Part shown: positions 8,505 to 15,904 of the stretch, in pieces
How positions within the stretch are numbered: the first letter of the stretch is position 1
Layout: every line of letters begins with the position of its first letter
Assembly: GCF_900143565.1 (NCBI RefSeq)
Contig: NZ_FREX01000004.1
Coordinates: 124,001-188,000, forward strand
Source: Pseudovibrio sp. Alg231-02
GTDB lineage: Bacteria; Pseudomonadota; Alphaproteobacteria; Rhizobiales; Stappiaceae
Reading direction: 5' to 3'
DNA: 64,000 nt
Notes under the pieces: model-generated
The model's input: only the letters and a program-made list of their open reading frames with translations
Databases searched by the model: none
What the model was told of the DNA's origin: nothing
Position numbers and translations under genes: made by a program

Positions 8505-9662
8505 TTATTCTGCGCGTTCGCCGACAACACCCAAAGCCTCTTCAGCTGACAAGCGCTCTTCCGGAGATAGCTTCAGCAAACCTTTAATCGCACCCTTGAT
8601 ATTGTCCGGTGTACCGTCCAACCGCGCTTCCAGCTTCTCATCCAGCAAAGATTGATCATTGCTGCTGCCACTGCGGAATTCCTGAAGTTCATCAATCAGC
8701 TCCTGCTGCGCATTTTTGCCAGCAGCTGCTGCAACAAGCACAAGACCGCCTGCCCAGGAATCCACCTTAGAAGACAGCTCGGCCCCATCAACAAACCGTT
8801 CAGGCGGCTGGTTGTTTGGCGTACCACCTATCTCCATTTCAAAATGCTGGCCATCCTCACAATCGGCGGCAACACCCTCATGCGCCGTTGCATAGTCAAA
8901 GCTGGTGATCACCGGTTCTGTGCTGTCTTCCTCACGAAACTGAATGGTGTCGATGTTCAGATCCTGATGGAAGATGTTCCGCTTTTGCAAAAACGAAACT
9001 CCGGCCAGAAGGCCTCCGGCGAAGTCGTTGAGCGGCTCTTCATCCATGCCTTTGTCTTCTGGGAGGCGGTCATCCAGCGACCCACCCTTCAGTTTTTCAC
9101 GGATGGCGAATGGCTCCCCGAACTCAGTCAGGCCTGCACCTTTCAGCTTCAAAATATTCTCGCTGCCGGGCGCCTGATCAAACTCACCAAGAGCGGTGAG
9201 GATCTTGGCTTCGTGCACCAGCAGCTCTGCCCCGACAAAGGTGGGCGGGGAATCCGGTCCGGCGGAATACGCGTTTGGCCGCTTGATCACAGCATCTTCC
9301 ATGTACGGATAATCCTGCACCACGCCAGATGCATCATAAGACAGCACATTTTCCGCATTGGCCGCACCGCCCGTTACAGGAGGACTGACCTTGCCTGTCA
9401 CATCCATGGCATGCTCTTCAGAAATACCAAACATATTGCCATAGGGCTGTTTGCCGCCATTTGTATTGCCATGTTGAAAGGCTGAGGGCACGGAGTTCGG
9501 CTCAATGACCATGGTTCCATCTGGTTTGGTTTGCACCTTGATGGGGCTGTTATCCGGAGGCGTTTCACGTGCGTTTGCAGAGCCCGCTGCAGCTTGTGCT
9601 GGCGGCAGATCAATGCTCAGGACTCTGGCGACAGCTCTCATCCACGTGTCATAGTCAGCCAT
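8505..9662 (-). CDS. degenerate protein-kinase-like protein (pseudokinase), paralog of the next gene
   Basis: A 385-residue protein kinase fold that has lost catalytic residues. The beta-3 lysine (AVIK, K127), alpha-C glutamate (E151), the HQD of the catalytic loop (232-234), an APE-like PPE (286-288) and the D-S-W helix-F motif are kept. However, the catalytic-loop lysine is N236, the metal-binding asparagine is T239, and the DFG aspartate is S254 (SFD). The upstream paralog has all three intact. An N-terminal WMRAVARVL box and a DGTMVIEPNSVP box are shared with the paralog. The ATG at 9662 is preceded by GAGGTGAC; the longest frame would add 62 residues without support. A regulatory partner or secreted decoy is inference. 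Confidence 0.8.
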   Translation of the reverse strand: MADYDTWMRAVARVLSIDLPPAQAAAGSANARETPPDNSPIKVQTKPDGTMVIEPNSVPSAFQHGNTNGGKQPYGNMFGISEEHAMDVTGKVSPPVTGGAANAENVLSYDASGVVQDYPYMEDAVIKRPNAYSAGPDSPPTFVGAELLVHEAKILTALGEFDQAPGSENILKLKGAGLTEFGEPFAIREKLKGGSLDDRLPEDKGMDEEPLNDFAGGLLAGVSFLQKRNIFHQDLNIDTIQFREEDSTEPVITSFDYATAHEGVAADCEDGQHFEMEIGGTPNNQPPERFVDGAELSSKVDSWAGGLVLVAAAAGKNAQQELIDELQEFRSGSSNDQSLLDEKLEARLDGTPDNIKGAIKGLLKLSPEERLSAEEALGVVGERAE

Positions 9663-9816
9663 TGTCACCTCGGAAAACGTCACCGGCCTTGCGAACCACT
9701 CGAGATCTCCTCGTTTCAGCCTGCAGTATCGGAAGTATCGTTGTTCGCCTATGCGCTGAAAAGCAAACAGCCAAAACAGCGTATAGGCGGCCCTACCAAA
9801 ATAATGAGAATTGCAG

Positions 9817-11430
9817 CTACTGCTGCTCATCCTCTGGCTGATCTTCAATCAGCGCCAATGCTTGCTCAGCGGTCATTCGCTCATTCAGATCGATCTTCAG
9901 AAGTCCTTTGATCACGGCCTGAATGTTTGGCGGTACATTTGCGATGCGCGGCTCAAGAAAGGCATCATAAAGCCCCTGATCTCTGCGTCCGTCTTGTGTA
10001 CGAAACTCTGCGGTTTCATCGAGGAAAGCTTGTCGCCCCTCATTACCGATTGCCGCTTGTAACATCAGTACTCCGCCATTCCAGGAGTCGATCTTACCAG
10101 TCATCTGGCCATTTTCATCGTATACTTCCGGAGGTTGAATATCGGGAGAACCGCCTCTCCTGTAGCCGAAGTCCCGACCATTTTCGTGGTCAGAGGCGAT
10201 GCCCTCATGTGCTGAGGCTGTATCAAAATCACTGATAACCGGCACAGTGCTGTCATTTTCGCGAAACAGAATGTTATCAGCCTTCAGGTCCTGATGAATG
10301 ATGTTCCGATTTTGCAAAAACGCCATGCCAGAGAGAACGCCCTTTGCAAAATCATTCAATTGCGGCTCTTCCAGACCGCGATCATCAGGGATACGATTTG
10401 CAAGTGTGCCGCCATTCATCTCTTCCATGATCAGGAACGGATCACCAAACTGCGAAATGCCAGAGCCTCGATATTCGATGATATTCTCTGCCCCCTTCGC
10501 ATCTTTGAAATGAGAGAGAGCGGTCAGGATTTTGGTCTCATGCACAATCTGATCGGCACCAACAAACTGCAATGAACCATTTGCTTCTTCCATCGCATGG
10601 CATCGCTTAATAGCGGAATCTTCAATATCCGGGAACTTTTGCAGGTATCCTGTCGCACCACTCGCGAACACACTTTGCAGCCGCTCGTTGTCAACCTTAT
10701 TGGGCGGTGTGAGCAGACCCTCCACATTCATCGAATGCTCGGTAGGTTCATAAGTCACCTTATCACGCCGACCTAACCTGCGTTCCCGTTTGGCTTTAAT
10801 CGTGGCTGGAACAGAGCGTCGATCAATAACCATGGTGCCATCATTTTTCCGGTTCAGGCGGATCGGGCTGCCTGCCTGCGGCATCTCGTTGTAAACCCGG
10901 CGTTCCGGTGGCTGCTCGCCCTCTCCTGGCTGCGGATCATGCTGGTGCAACTCGCGGTGCTCGGGCCGTTCCAGTTCCTCAAACTCCTCGTCTTCCATAT
11001 TCTCCTGTTCGCCCGCTTCATAAGGTGGCGGAGGATCGTAAGGCGGTGGGGCCTCAAACGGGATTTCCGGTTGCCGCAGGTCTGCACCGCGCTGCTCAAC
11101 ACCCCGCTCAATGTCGCGTTCGTCCTCATCATCTCCAAGCGCCAGAAACTCGCCCCGCTCTTCGATAATGCGGCCTTGCTGATCGTGCGTGGGCCGTTGC
11201 TCAATGCCTTCCTCGATGTTTTCCTGCTCTTCATCCTCAACGATGGCCATAAACTCGCCGCGCTCTTCCTCAGGCCCGTCAACAATCATGTCTTCAACGG
11301 CATTGTCACCTTGAGGCGGGATCTCACCCAGCCGAACATTGAGCGCTCGTTCCACAGCATCCAGCCATTGCTCTTGCTCTGGCGGCAGGTTTTCCTGATT
11401 TCCAGCGGGGTTTTGGGGTTGGGCAGGCAC
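9817..11430 (-). CDS. Ser/Thr protein kinase-like protein with acidic repeats and PPxY motifs
   Basis: A 537-residue protein. Residues 15-35 carry a WLDAVERAL box. Residues 53-115 hold two copies of an acidic unit starting EERGEF (55 and 90, period 35). Residues 128-137 hold two PPxY motifs (PPPY, PPPPY), and 141-175 are acidic and Pro-rich. Residues 255-537 are a kinase fold with K275 (AIK), E298, HQDLKADN at 379-386, DFD at 401-403 and PPE at 433-435, so it should bind metal-ATP. DFD replaces DFG. The start is GTG 11430, with CGGAGG six bases upstream and a perfect TATAAT further up. The pseudokinase paralog follows after 154 bases. Acidic and PPxY regions are unusual in bacterial kinases and suggest interaction with host proteins, which is inference. 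Confidence 0.82.
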   Translation of the reverse strand: MPAQPQNPAGNQENLPPEQEQWLDAVERALNVRLGEIPPQGDNAVEDMIVDGPEEERGEFMAIVEDEEQENIEEGIEQRPTHDQQGRIIEERGEFLALGDDEDERDIERGVEQRGADLRQPEIPFEAPPPYDPPPPYEAGEQENMEDEEFEELERPEHRELHQHDPQPGEGEQPPERRVYNEMPQAGSPIRLNRKNDGTMVIDRRSVPATIKAKRERRLGRRDKVTYEPTEHSMNVEGLLTPPNKVDNERLQSVFASGATGYLQKFPDIEDSAIKRCHAMEEANGSLQFVGADQIVHETKILTALSHFKDAKGAENIIEYRGSGISQFGDPFLIMEEMNGGTLANRIPDDRGLEEPQLNDFAKGVLSGMAFLQNRNIIHQDLKADNILFRENDSTVPVISDFDTASAHEGIASDHENGRDFGYRRGGSPDIQPPEVYDENGQMTGKIDSWNGGVLMLQAAIGNEGRQAFLDETAEFRTQDGRRDQGLYDAFLEPRIANVPPNIQAVIKGLLKIDLNERMTAEQALALIEDQPEDEQQ

Positions 11431-11463
11431 GGCATTCCTCCGACAATCGGTCCTGAGAGACAC

Positions 11464-11469
11464 ATTATA
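11464..11469 (-). promoter_or_regulatory. -10 box of the kinase gene
   Basis: A perfect minus-strand TATAAT 33 bases upstream of the GTG start of the kinase gene. No clear -35 is seen at the right distance (GGAAGG region only). The predicted leader is about 25 bases and includes the CGGAGG ribosome site. Confidence 0.5.
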
Positions 11470-11589
11470 TCATGCGAAGAAAAACGCCTTCCGCTAAGTA
11501 ATGTTTATTGGAGTTTAGGTGTAGGCAGTCTTAGCGAGGCCCGCAAAATTGTGCAGCCCGCGTTTACCCAGTCGCAATCAATGTGCTCG

Positions 11590-12363
11590 TCAGCTTTCTA
11601 CACCTACCCCGTGACGTCCCTTGCCGTGGCTGAAAGCCGTTGCGCCGGAAACAGTCTCTCCACTGGAGATTACCGAAAGGCCGCGCCGCATCTCATTCTT
11701 GATGGCTTCTGCTTCTGTCATATCCCACTGCTCAAACATGGAGAGCCGGTCACTGCGCATGCACATTTGCGGAAATTGCGCGATATGTGCCGCCAATTCC
11801 TTCGCCCTGGTGAGAGCCTCCCCGTCTTCCACGAGGCGACTGACGAGGCCAAAGGCCACGGCTTCCTCACCGCTCACACTGCGCCCTGTCAGGATCATAT
11901 CTGCGGCGCGGGATTGGCCGATCAAACGCGGCAGGCGGATGGTACCCATATCAATCAGTGGCACGCCAAACCGTCGGCAATAAACACCAAACACTGCAGA
12001 TTTTCCGGCAACGCGCATATCCGCCCAAAGCGCCAGCTCCAACCCGCCAGCCACTGCATGGCCCTCAATCGCCGCTATCACTGGTTTTGAAAGCCGCATT
12101 CGAGACGGGCCCATCGGCGCGAAGTCGCCTTCCTCTTGCAGGGTATTAAGCTTGCCTTCTGAAATGGCTTTAAGGTCAGCTCCCGCGCAGAACGTGCCTT
12201 GAGACCCGGTAAACACGGCGACGGAGAGGCTGTCGTCCTCATCAAAGCGGGTAAAGGCATCCACCAGCAGCTGCGCCGTCTCCCCATCCACCGCATTGCG
12301 CCGTTCAGGTCTATCCAGCGTAATAACCGCCGTCGTCCCCTCAACCTCAAAACCAACCGCCAT
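11590..12363 (-). CDS. enoyl-CoA hydratase/isomerase (crotonase) family protein
   Basis: A 257-residue crotonase-fold enzyme: NAVDGETAQLL near the N-terminus, CAGADLKAI for the oxyanion hole, and EGHAVAGGLELAL carrying the first catalytic glutamate. The second catalytic position, usually Glu in hydratases, reads Asp-Met-Gly here (LIDMGTIRLP), so the reaction may be isomerisation or another crotonase chemistry. It acts on acyl-CoA esters in the cytoplasm. The ATG at 12363 follows GGGAGGGG. It is not in an operon with other fatty-acid genes. Confidence 0.88.
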   Translation of the reverse strand: MAVGFEVEGTTAVITLDRPERRNAVDGETAQLLVDAFTRFDEDDSLSVAVFTGSQGTFCAGADLKAISEGKLNTLQEEGDFAPMGPSRMRLSKPVIAAIEGHAVAGGLELALWADMRVAGKSAVFGVYCRRFGVPLIDMGTIRLPRLIGQSRAADMILTGRSVSGEEAVAFGLVSRLVEDGEALTRAKELAAHIAQFPQMCMRSDRLSMFEQWDMTEAEAIKNEMRRGLSVISSGETVSGATAFSHGKGRHGVGVES

Positions 12364-12470
12364 AAACCCCTCCCTGAAATTCAGGAGAAGCCTAACAGAA
12401 CTTGCCAAGCCCCGTCAGCCATTCAAAGGTGGAGTGTGGGTCTCTATTTGGCAGAGCGTTTACGGGGGAT

Positions 12471-12791
12471 TTATTGCCTGGGCTTTCTTCTAAAGATACG
12501 CCCAAGCACGACATCTAAGACCTTTTCGAGAGCAAAGAAGGCTGCACCTGTTCCCAGTATAATGAGGATGGGAATGCGTGTGAGAAAATACAGAAATTCC
12601 CAAATGACAAGAAGCCAGCCAAGTATGCCTGTAACCACAAGCGTTTTACTGGGCCTCTTCTTTCCGCCTTCATTTTCCAATAGCTCCTCCCCTCTTCCCG
12701 ACCTAAACAATATTTGGAGAGAGGATCCTATATTGCAAGTATAGGTTGTTTCTACACTCAAAGCATTTGGGGGTTCGGGAAGATTGGTCAT
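12471..12791 (-). CDS. small predicted membrane protein, nearly leaderless transcript
   Basis: A 106-residue protein with a soluble N-terminal half and a hydrophobic segment (about 50-92, one or two helices) ending in a basic RRKPRQ tail. No family is recognised. There is no Shine-Dalgarno. Instead a palindromic promoter (12801-12834) places its -10 nine bases before the ATG. The opening codons (MTNLP) echo the start of the nucleotidyltransferase gene at 14073 (MTDLP), which has the same promoter. That shared layout is the main reason to believe this start. Confidence 0.55.
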   Translation of the reverse strand: MTNLPEPPNALSVETTYTCNIGSSLQILFRSGRGEELLENEGGKKRPSKTLVVTGILGWLLVIWEFLYFLTRIPILIILGTGAAFFALEKVLDVVLGRIFRRKPRQ

Positions 12792-12800
12792 GTGGCTATC

Positions 12801-12834
12801 GGTATAGACATTCTCAAATCAAAATGTCTATACC
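12801..12834 (-). promoter_or_regulatory. palindromic promoter, copy 1 (GTATAGACA-N14-TGTCTATAC)
   Basis: A perfect 12-bp inverted repeat (GGTATAGACATT and its complement) with a 10-base centre. Read on the minus strand it contains TAGACA and TATACC hexamers 18 bases apart, so the palindrome is also a sigma-70-type promoter for the 106-residue gene. The -10 lies nine bases before the ATG. The same 9-bp arms and 14-base spacing recur at 14034-14065. Confidence 0.65.
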
Positions 12835-12859
12835 AATTCTGAGCATCCAGATTTTCAGA

Positions 12860-12882
12860 GCTGCGCCAGCAGCAGGCGCAGC
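12860..12882 (-). terminator. stem-loop downstream of the flagellin-like gene
   Basis: GCTGCGCC and GGCGCAGC arms, eight base pairs, loop of seven, 12 bases past the stop codon at 12895. On the minus strand only a weak T-containing stretch follows, so it may end transcription with help. Confidence 0.5.
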
Positions 12883-12894
12883 TTCTCCAATATT

Positions 12895-13776
12895 TTACAA
12901 GCTGAAGGACGCCAGAGCGCTTGGAGATGTCGCATTGACCAATGAGAAGACCTGTTTGGCGAGCTCAGTCTGAACATGCTGCGCTTTCTCGCGCGCCAGA
13001 TCTAAATTCATGTCCTTGTTAATTTCCGCCGCAACTTCAGCATCAACAGGGCCTTCTGGCTGGGACAGCAGCTCAATCTGAGCATCACGAGCAGAACCGA
13101 TACTGTCGTAAACATCCTCAAACGCAGCGTTCCAGTTGATGAATGCCTCTGCCAGAACGCTTACAGCCACGTCGGCAGTATCACCTGCCAACATCTCTGA
13201 GAAATCAAAGGTGAGAACGTTGATCCCTGCCATGCCTGCATTTTCTGCAGCTTCTCCATTGAGGATCCAGGTCAGGGTGTTTGTCTGATCGTTTGGCTCA
13301 CCATCCGTGCTGCCCGGAAAAATGCTCTCCAGTTGCTCACGAATGTCATCATTCTCGAGATACGGGTTATCAGGATTAAACTCGATGCCATCTGCAAGTA
13401 TTGCCTGAACGTTTTCTTGAAACTTGGAAAGCTGATCAACAAAACCCGAATAATCACCAGATCTGTTTGCTATCTCTGCATGTGCCTTCATCAAAATAGA
13501 CTCGATACGAAGAGGCATCAGCTCCATGTTAAGTTCAGAAGCATCAAATATAAGCTTTTCCTCTGACCAATCTCTTTCAAAGATCTCAGCGTAAACCTTG
13601 TCTGCAGCTTCTGCATCCAGGGGAGCAGGCTCAAAGATGCCTTTAGCAGCGTCAACCCGAAAGCTCTTGAAACTCTCATCTGCTTCAAAATAGGCCAGAG
13701 TCGAACTAGGTCGCTCTACAGGGTTCTGTGTTTCGAACAGCTGAACACTGCTAGTATTTAAATCAACAGAATTCAT
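12895..13776 (-). CDS. hypothetical protein with flagellin-like C-terminal segment
   Basis: A 293-residue acidic, mostly helical protein of unknown family. Its last 35 residues (LAREKAQHVQTELAKQ, then VFSLVNATSPSALASF) resemble the C-terminal helix of flagellins, where a heptad helix ends in a QALSIAN..S..L pattern. The N-terminal flagellin domain is missing. That suggests a secreted or filament-associated helical protein, but this is a weak resemblance. The ATG at 13776 is preceded by GAGAGGG; a longer frame from 13851 lacks support. A terminator-like hairpin follows. Neighbours are two genes with the palindromic promoter. Confidence 0.6.
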   Translation of the reverse strand: MNSVDLNTSSVQLFETQNPVERPSSTLAYFEADESFKSFRVDAAKGIFEPAPLDAEAADKVYAEIFERDWSEEKLIFDASELNMELMPLRIESILMKAHAEIANRSGDYSGFVDQLSKFQENVQAILADGIEFNPDNPYLENDDIREQLESIFPGSTDGEPNDQTNTLTWILNGEAAENAGMAGINVLTFDFSEMLAGDTADVAVSVLAEAFINWNAAFEDVYDSIGSARDAQIELLSQPEGPVDAEVAAEINKDMNLDLAREKAQHVQTELAKQVFSLVNATSPSALASFSL

Positions 13777-13937
13777 GTTTCTGTCCCTCTCTGGAAATAA
13801 TGGGACATCTCGGTAAATCCGAGTCTGCAGAAGAGCATCATGCACTTTCATCGAAAGTCTGCAGCAAACCTGACAACGGAATCTATTTCAAAGAAAATAA
13901 CGCGATCAAAGCTGCAATTATTCTATCATAATACATG

Positions 13938-13957
13938 TATAATTCACATGAATTATA
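13938..13957. promoter_or_regulatory. 20-bp A/T-rich palindrome
   Basis: TATAATTCA-CA-TGAATTATA, a perfect 9-bp inverted repeat in the 296-bp space between the divergent flagellin-like gene and the nucleotidyltransferase gene. It could be an operator, and it includes -10-like TATAAT and its mirror. Confidence 0.4.
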
Positions 13958-14033
13958 ATAAGCCACGCAGTTCATTACTTAGGAAAATCGATTTCATTGG
14001 TTCCAGCCTCATTACATCTGGAACTATATAATG

Positions 14034-14065
14034 GTATAGACACTTTAAGAACAAACTGTCTATAC
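14034..14065 (+). promoter_or_regulatory. palindromic promoter, copy 2 (GTATAGACA-N14-TGTCTATAC)
   Basis: The same 9-bp arms and 14-base spacing as the copy at 12801. TAGACA at 14037-14042 and TATACT at 14061-14066 are 18 bases apart, and the ATG of the next gene begins seven bases after the -10, so the transcript would begin at or beside the start codon. The palindrome implies control by a dimeric regulator. Confidence 0.65.
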
Positions 14066-14072
14066 TGCCTAT

Positions 14073-15095
14073 ATGACAGATCTTCCTCTCGCCTATCAGA
14101 ATCTCGCCGCCGATTATATTCAGAAAACGCATGATGACAGCAGGGCTTTGCGGGGCTCGGTTTATCAGCAGGCGAAGGGGAATGTTGAGAACGTTTTCGT
14201 CAAGATGCCGGTCGGAGCCGGGCGCAAGAGCCTGTATGTGGGGCCAGCGTTGCAGCCGGAAACACAGGCGAAGGTCGAGCAGATCAAGTATGCCAGCGAG
14301 CGGGCGCGAGCGCGGCGTAAGGACCTGAGCGTACTCAACAAAGTCGGCGTTCTGTCGACACACAGCTATGCGGGCCGTGTGCTGGATGCCATGGCCTATC
14401 ATGGCCTGTTCCGCAATGGCGCCATTCTGGTGGGTACACTGGCCTATCAGTGCTACCCGCTGCTGTTGGGATGTACGTTGCCATCCACGCAGCTGGCGAC
14501 GGATGACGCAGATCTGGTAGCCGCCTCACTGGCCATCAAGGCAGATGAGGGCATCGATATGCTCTCGATCCTGAAAGACGCCGACCCGAGTTTTGGGCCT
14601 ATTCCGGAGCTGGATGGACGCGCGAAGCCGTCCCGTTTCCGCTCTCGCATCGGGTTTGTGGTGGACTTGCTGACCCCAACCCGCAAGCGCGGCGAAAAGC
14701 AACCGCTGGAGCTGCAGGGGTTGGATGCGGGAGCCATGAGCCTGCAATATCTGGCTTGGTTGATTGACGATGCTTCTCCGGCTGCCTTGCCCTTTGGCGC
14801 AGGTATTCCAGTTTTCGTGCCACGCCCTGCGCGTTATGCGGTTCATAAGCTCATCCTTTCGCAGAAACGAGCCCATACAACCACAAAAATCGCCAAGGAT
14901 CTGGCACAGGCCAAAGCCCTTATCGAAGTGCTTGAGCGGTCTTGCCCCGGCTTGATCGGCGACGAACTTTTGGATGCCCAATCTCAAGGCAAGCAAGGTT
15001 GGAGCGATCCCATCGTAAAAGCCATGAAAGCCCTCTGGCCCGACGGCTCCTGGCAGGAACACCCTGAGTTTGAGGAGTTTGTAGAGGGACTGTAG
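14073..15095 (+). CDS. GSU2403-family nucleotidyltransferase-fold protein
   Basis: A 340-residue protein like the GSU2403/COG5397 group. The nucleotidyltransferase core is at about 115-155: AILVGTLAYQ followed by LATDDADLVA, giving the helical VGT turn and a D-x-D metal motif. An N-terminal helical part and a C-terminal helical part with PRPARYAVHKLIL follow. The nucleotide substrate and target are unknown. There is no Shine-Dalgarno; the promoter palindrome abuts the ATG, so the mRNA is probably leaderless. The upstream sequence and first codons match the 106-residue gene at 12791. Confidence 0.75.
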   Translation: MTDLPLAYQNLAADYIQKTHDDSRALRGSVYQQAKGNVENVFVKMPVGAGRKSLYVGPALQPETQAKVEQIKYASERARARRKDLSVLNKVGVLSTHSYAGRVLDAMAYHGLFRNGAILVGTLAYQCYPLLLGCTLPSTQLATDDADLVAASLAIKADEGIDMLSILKDADPSFGPIPELDGRAKPSRFRSRIGFVVDLLTPTRKRGEKQPLELQGLDAGAMSLQYLAWLIDDASPAALPFGAGIPVFVPRPARYAVHKLILSQKRAHTTTKIAKDLAQAKALIEVLERSCPGLIGDELLDAQSQGKQGWSDPIVKAMKALWPDGSWQEHPEFEEFVEGL

Positions 15096-15110
15096 GCCCG
15101 CTTTCAAAAC

Positions 15111-15389
15111 TCACGCCATGAACAGATTGCTGATGTTGCAGTCTTGCGAAAGATGCCCCTTCTCCCAAATGGAATAAACAATATTCCCAGCAGTATTGAG
15201 GACAGAAGGCCCTAACTCATTTCCGTTCATATCAACGGGCACAAAATGAAACTGCTGAGAAGTGTTTGTACCGCCCCTATCAAAAATCCGATAGCACATA
15301 TCCGGCTTCAGCTCTCCGTCCATCTGTCCTTTGATAAACGCGGTTTTCAAATACCCGTAGCTGTCAAACTCACCGTTTCCAACCCACAT
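15111..15389 (-). CDS. hypothetical protein, 92 residues
   Basis: A small soluble protein of no recognised family, rich in aromatic residues, with a central YRIFDRGGTNTSQQFHF stretch and VYSIWEKGH near the end. The start is ATG 15389 because GGGGGGAG lies six bases upstream; the longer frame from 15446 has no ribosome site. It ends 15 bases from the convergent nucleotidyltransferase stop. Confidence 0.55.
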   Translation of the reverse strand: MWVGNGEFDSYGYLKTAFIKGQMDGELKPDMCYRIFDRGGTNTSQQFHFVPVDMNGNELGPSVLNTAGNIVYSIWEKGHLSQDCNISNLFMA

Positions 15390-15542
15390 AACACTCCCCC
15401 CTAATATTGGCCTCACCGGCATCAAAGCTGAGAGTATCGCCTGCATATATACTGAGCATCTCTGCCTTTATAGGGAGCTAAAGTCACGATGGCAGCACAC
15501 CGACCTCTGAGCATTCAGGGGGCTTACTGCCCCTCAGGTTTC

Positions 15543-15571
15543 TTGAAGGCTTAAGGAAGACGCGTTATATT
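15543..15571 (+). promoter_or_regulatory. sigma-70-type promoter in an intergenic gap
   Basis: TTGAAG (15543-15548), 17-base spacer, TATATT (15566-15571). No ORF of worth follows, but a strong terminator lies about 55-100 bases downstream. Confidence 0.5.
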
Positions 15572-15577
15572 AGGCAA

Positions 15578-15672
15578 GTGGAACGGGAAGCGCTAACTCC
15601 CCGCTCCGGTTGTTAGGTTATCCTAAAGAGAGCCCGAAAGTAGACTGCCAGTCGTCTTCGGGCTCTCTTTAC
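15578..15672 (+). ncRNA. candidate small RNA, about 95 nt
   Basis: The stretch between a good promoter (15543-15571) and an intrinsic terminator (15625-15672) contains no credible reading frame. It can fold into a 5' stem (AACGGGAAGCG with CGCTCCGGTT, imperfect) followed by the 14-bp terminator stem. This is the layout of a trans-acting sRNA. The only alternative I see is that the terminator belongs to the alpha/beta hydrolase gene on the other strand, 235 bases away. The remaining parts of the 458-bp gap (15447-15904) hold nothing I can name. Confidence 0.45.
15625..15672. terminator. strong bidirectional terminator hairpin
   Basis: A 14-bp perfect stem: AAAGAGAGCCCGAA at 15625-15638 pairs with TTCGGGCTCTCTTT at 15657-15670, loop of 18 bases. 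It has T-rich ends in both directions, so it can stop both the candidate sRNA and read-through from the hydrolase gene on the minus strand. Confidence 0.8.
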
Positions 15673-15904
15673 TTTGAACCTCAATTCAAATCTCACCTAA
15701 CCACCACCTCCTTTGACCAGGCTTTGCTTCTGTCGGAGTGCCTAACCTCTCCGATTGCACGGACTGGCGCGTGCTGCTGCTTCGCAAAGGGGTGGTATAG
15801 GAGAGCGTATGCTGACCGGAACAGACCGACAACATCATGATTTATCTAGCTTATTATCACTGGTTTATTTTAATGGGCGAGATCTACTAGTTTCGAATAC
15901 GCCC

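Noticed and set aside
8980-10330. GTTCCG...GCAAAAACG stretches as further parS sites
   Set aside because: They do not fit GTTNNNNGCNNNNAAC and are in duplicated kinase coding sequence.
15830-15900. Possible tRNA end at TTTCGAATAC
   Set aside because: No acceptor or anticodon stem can be formed around it.
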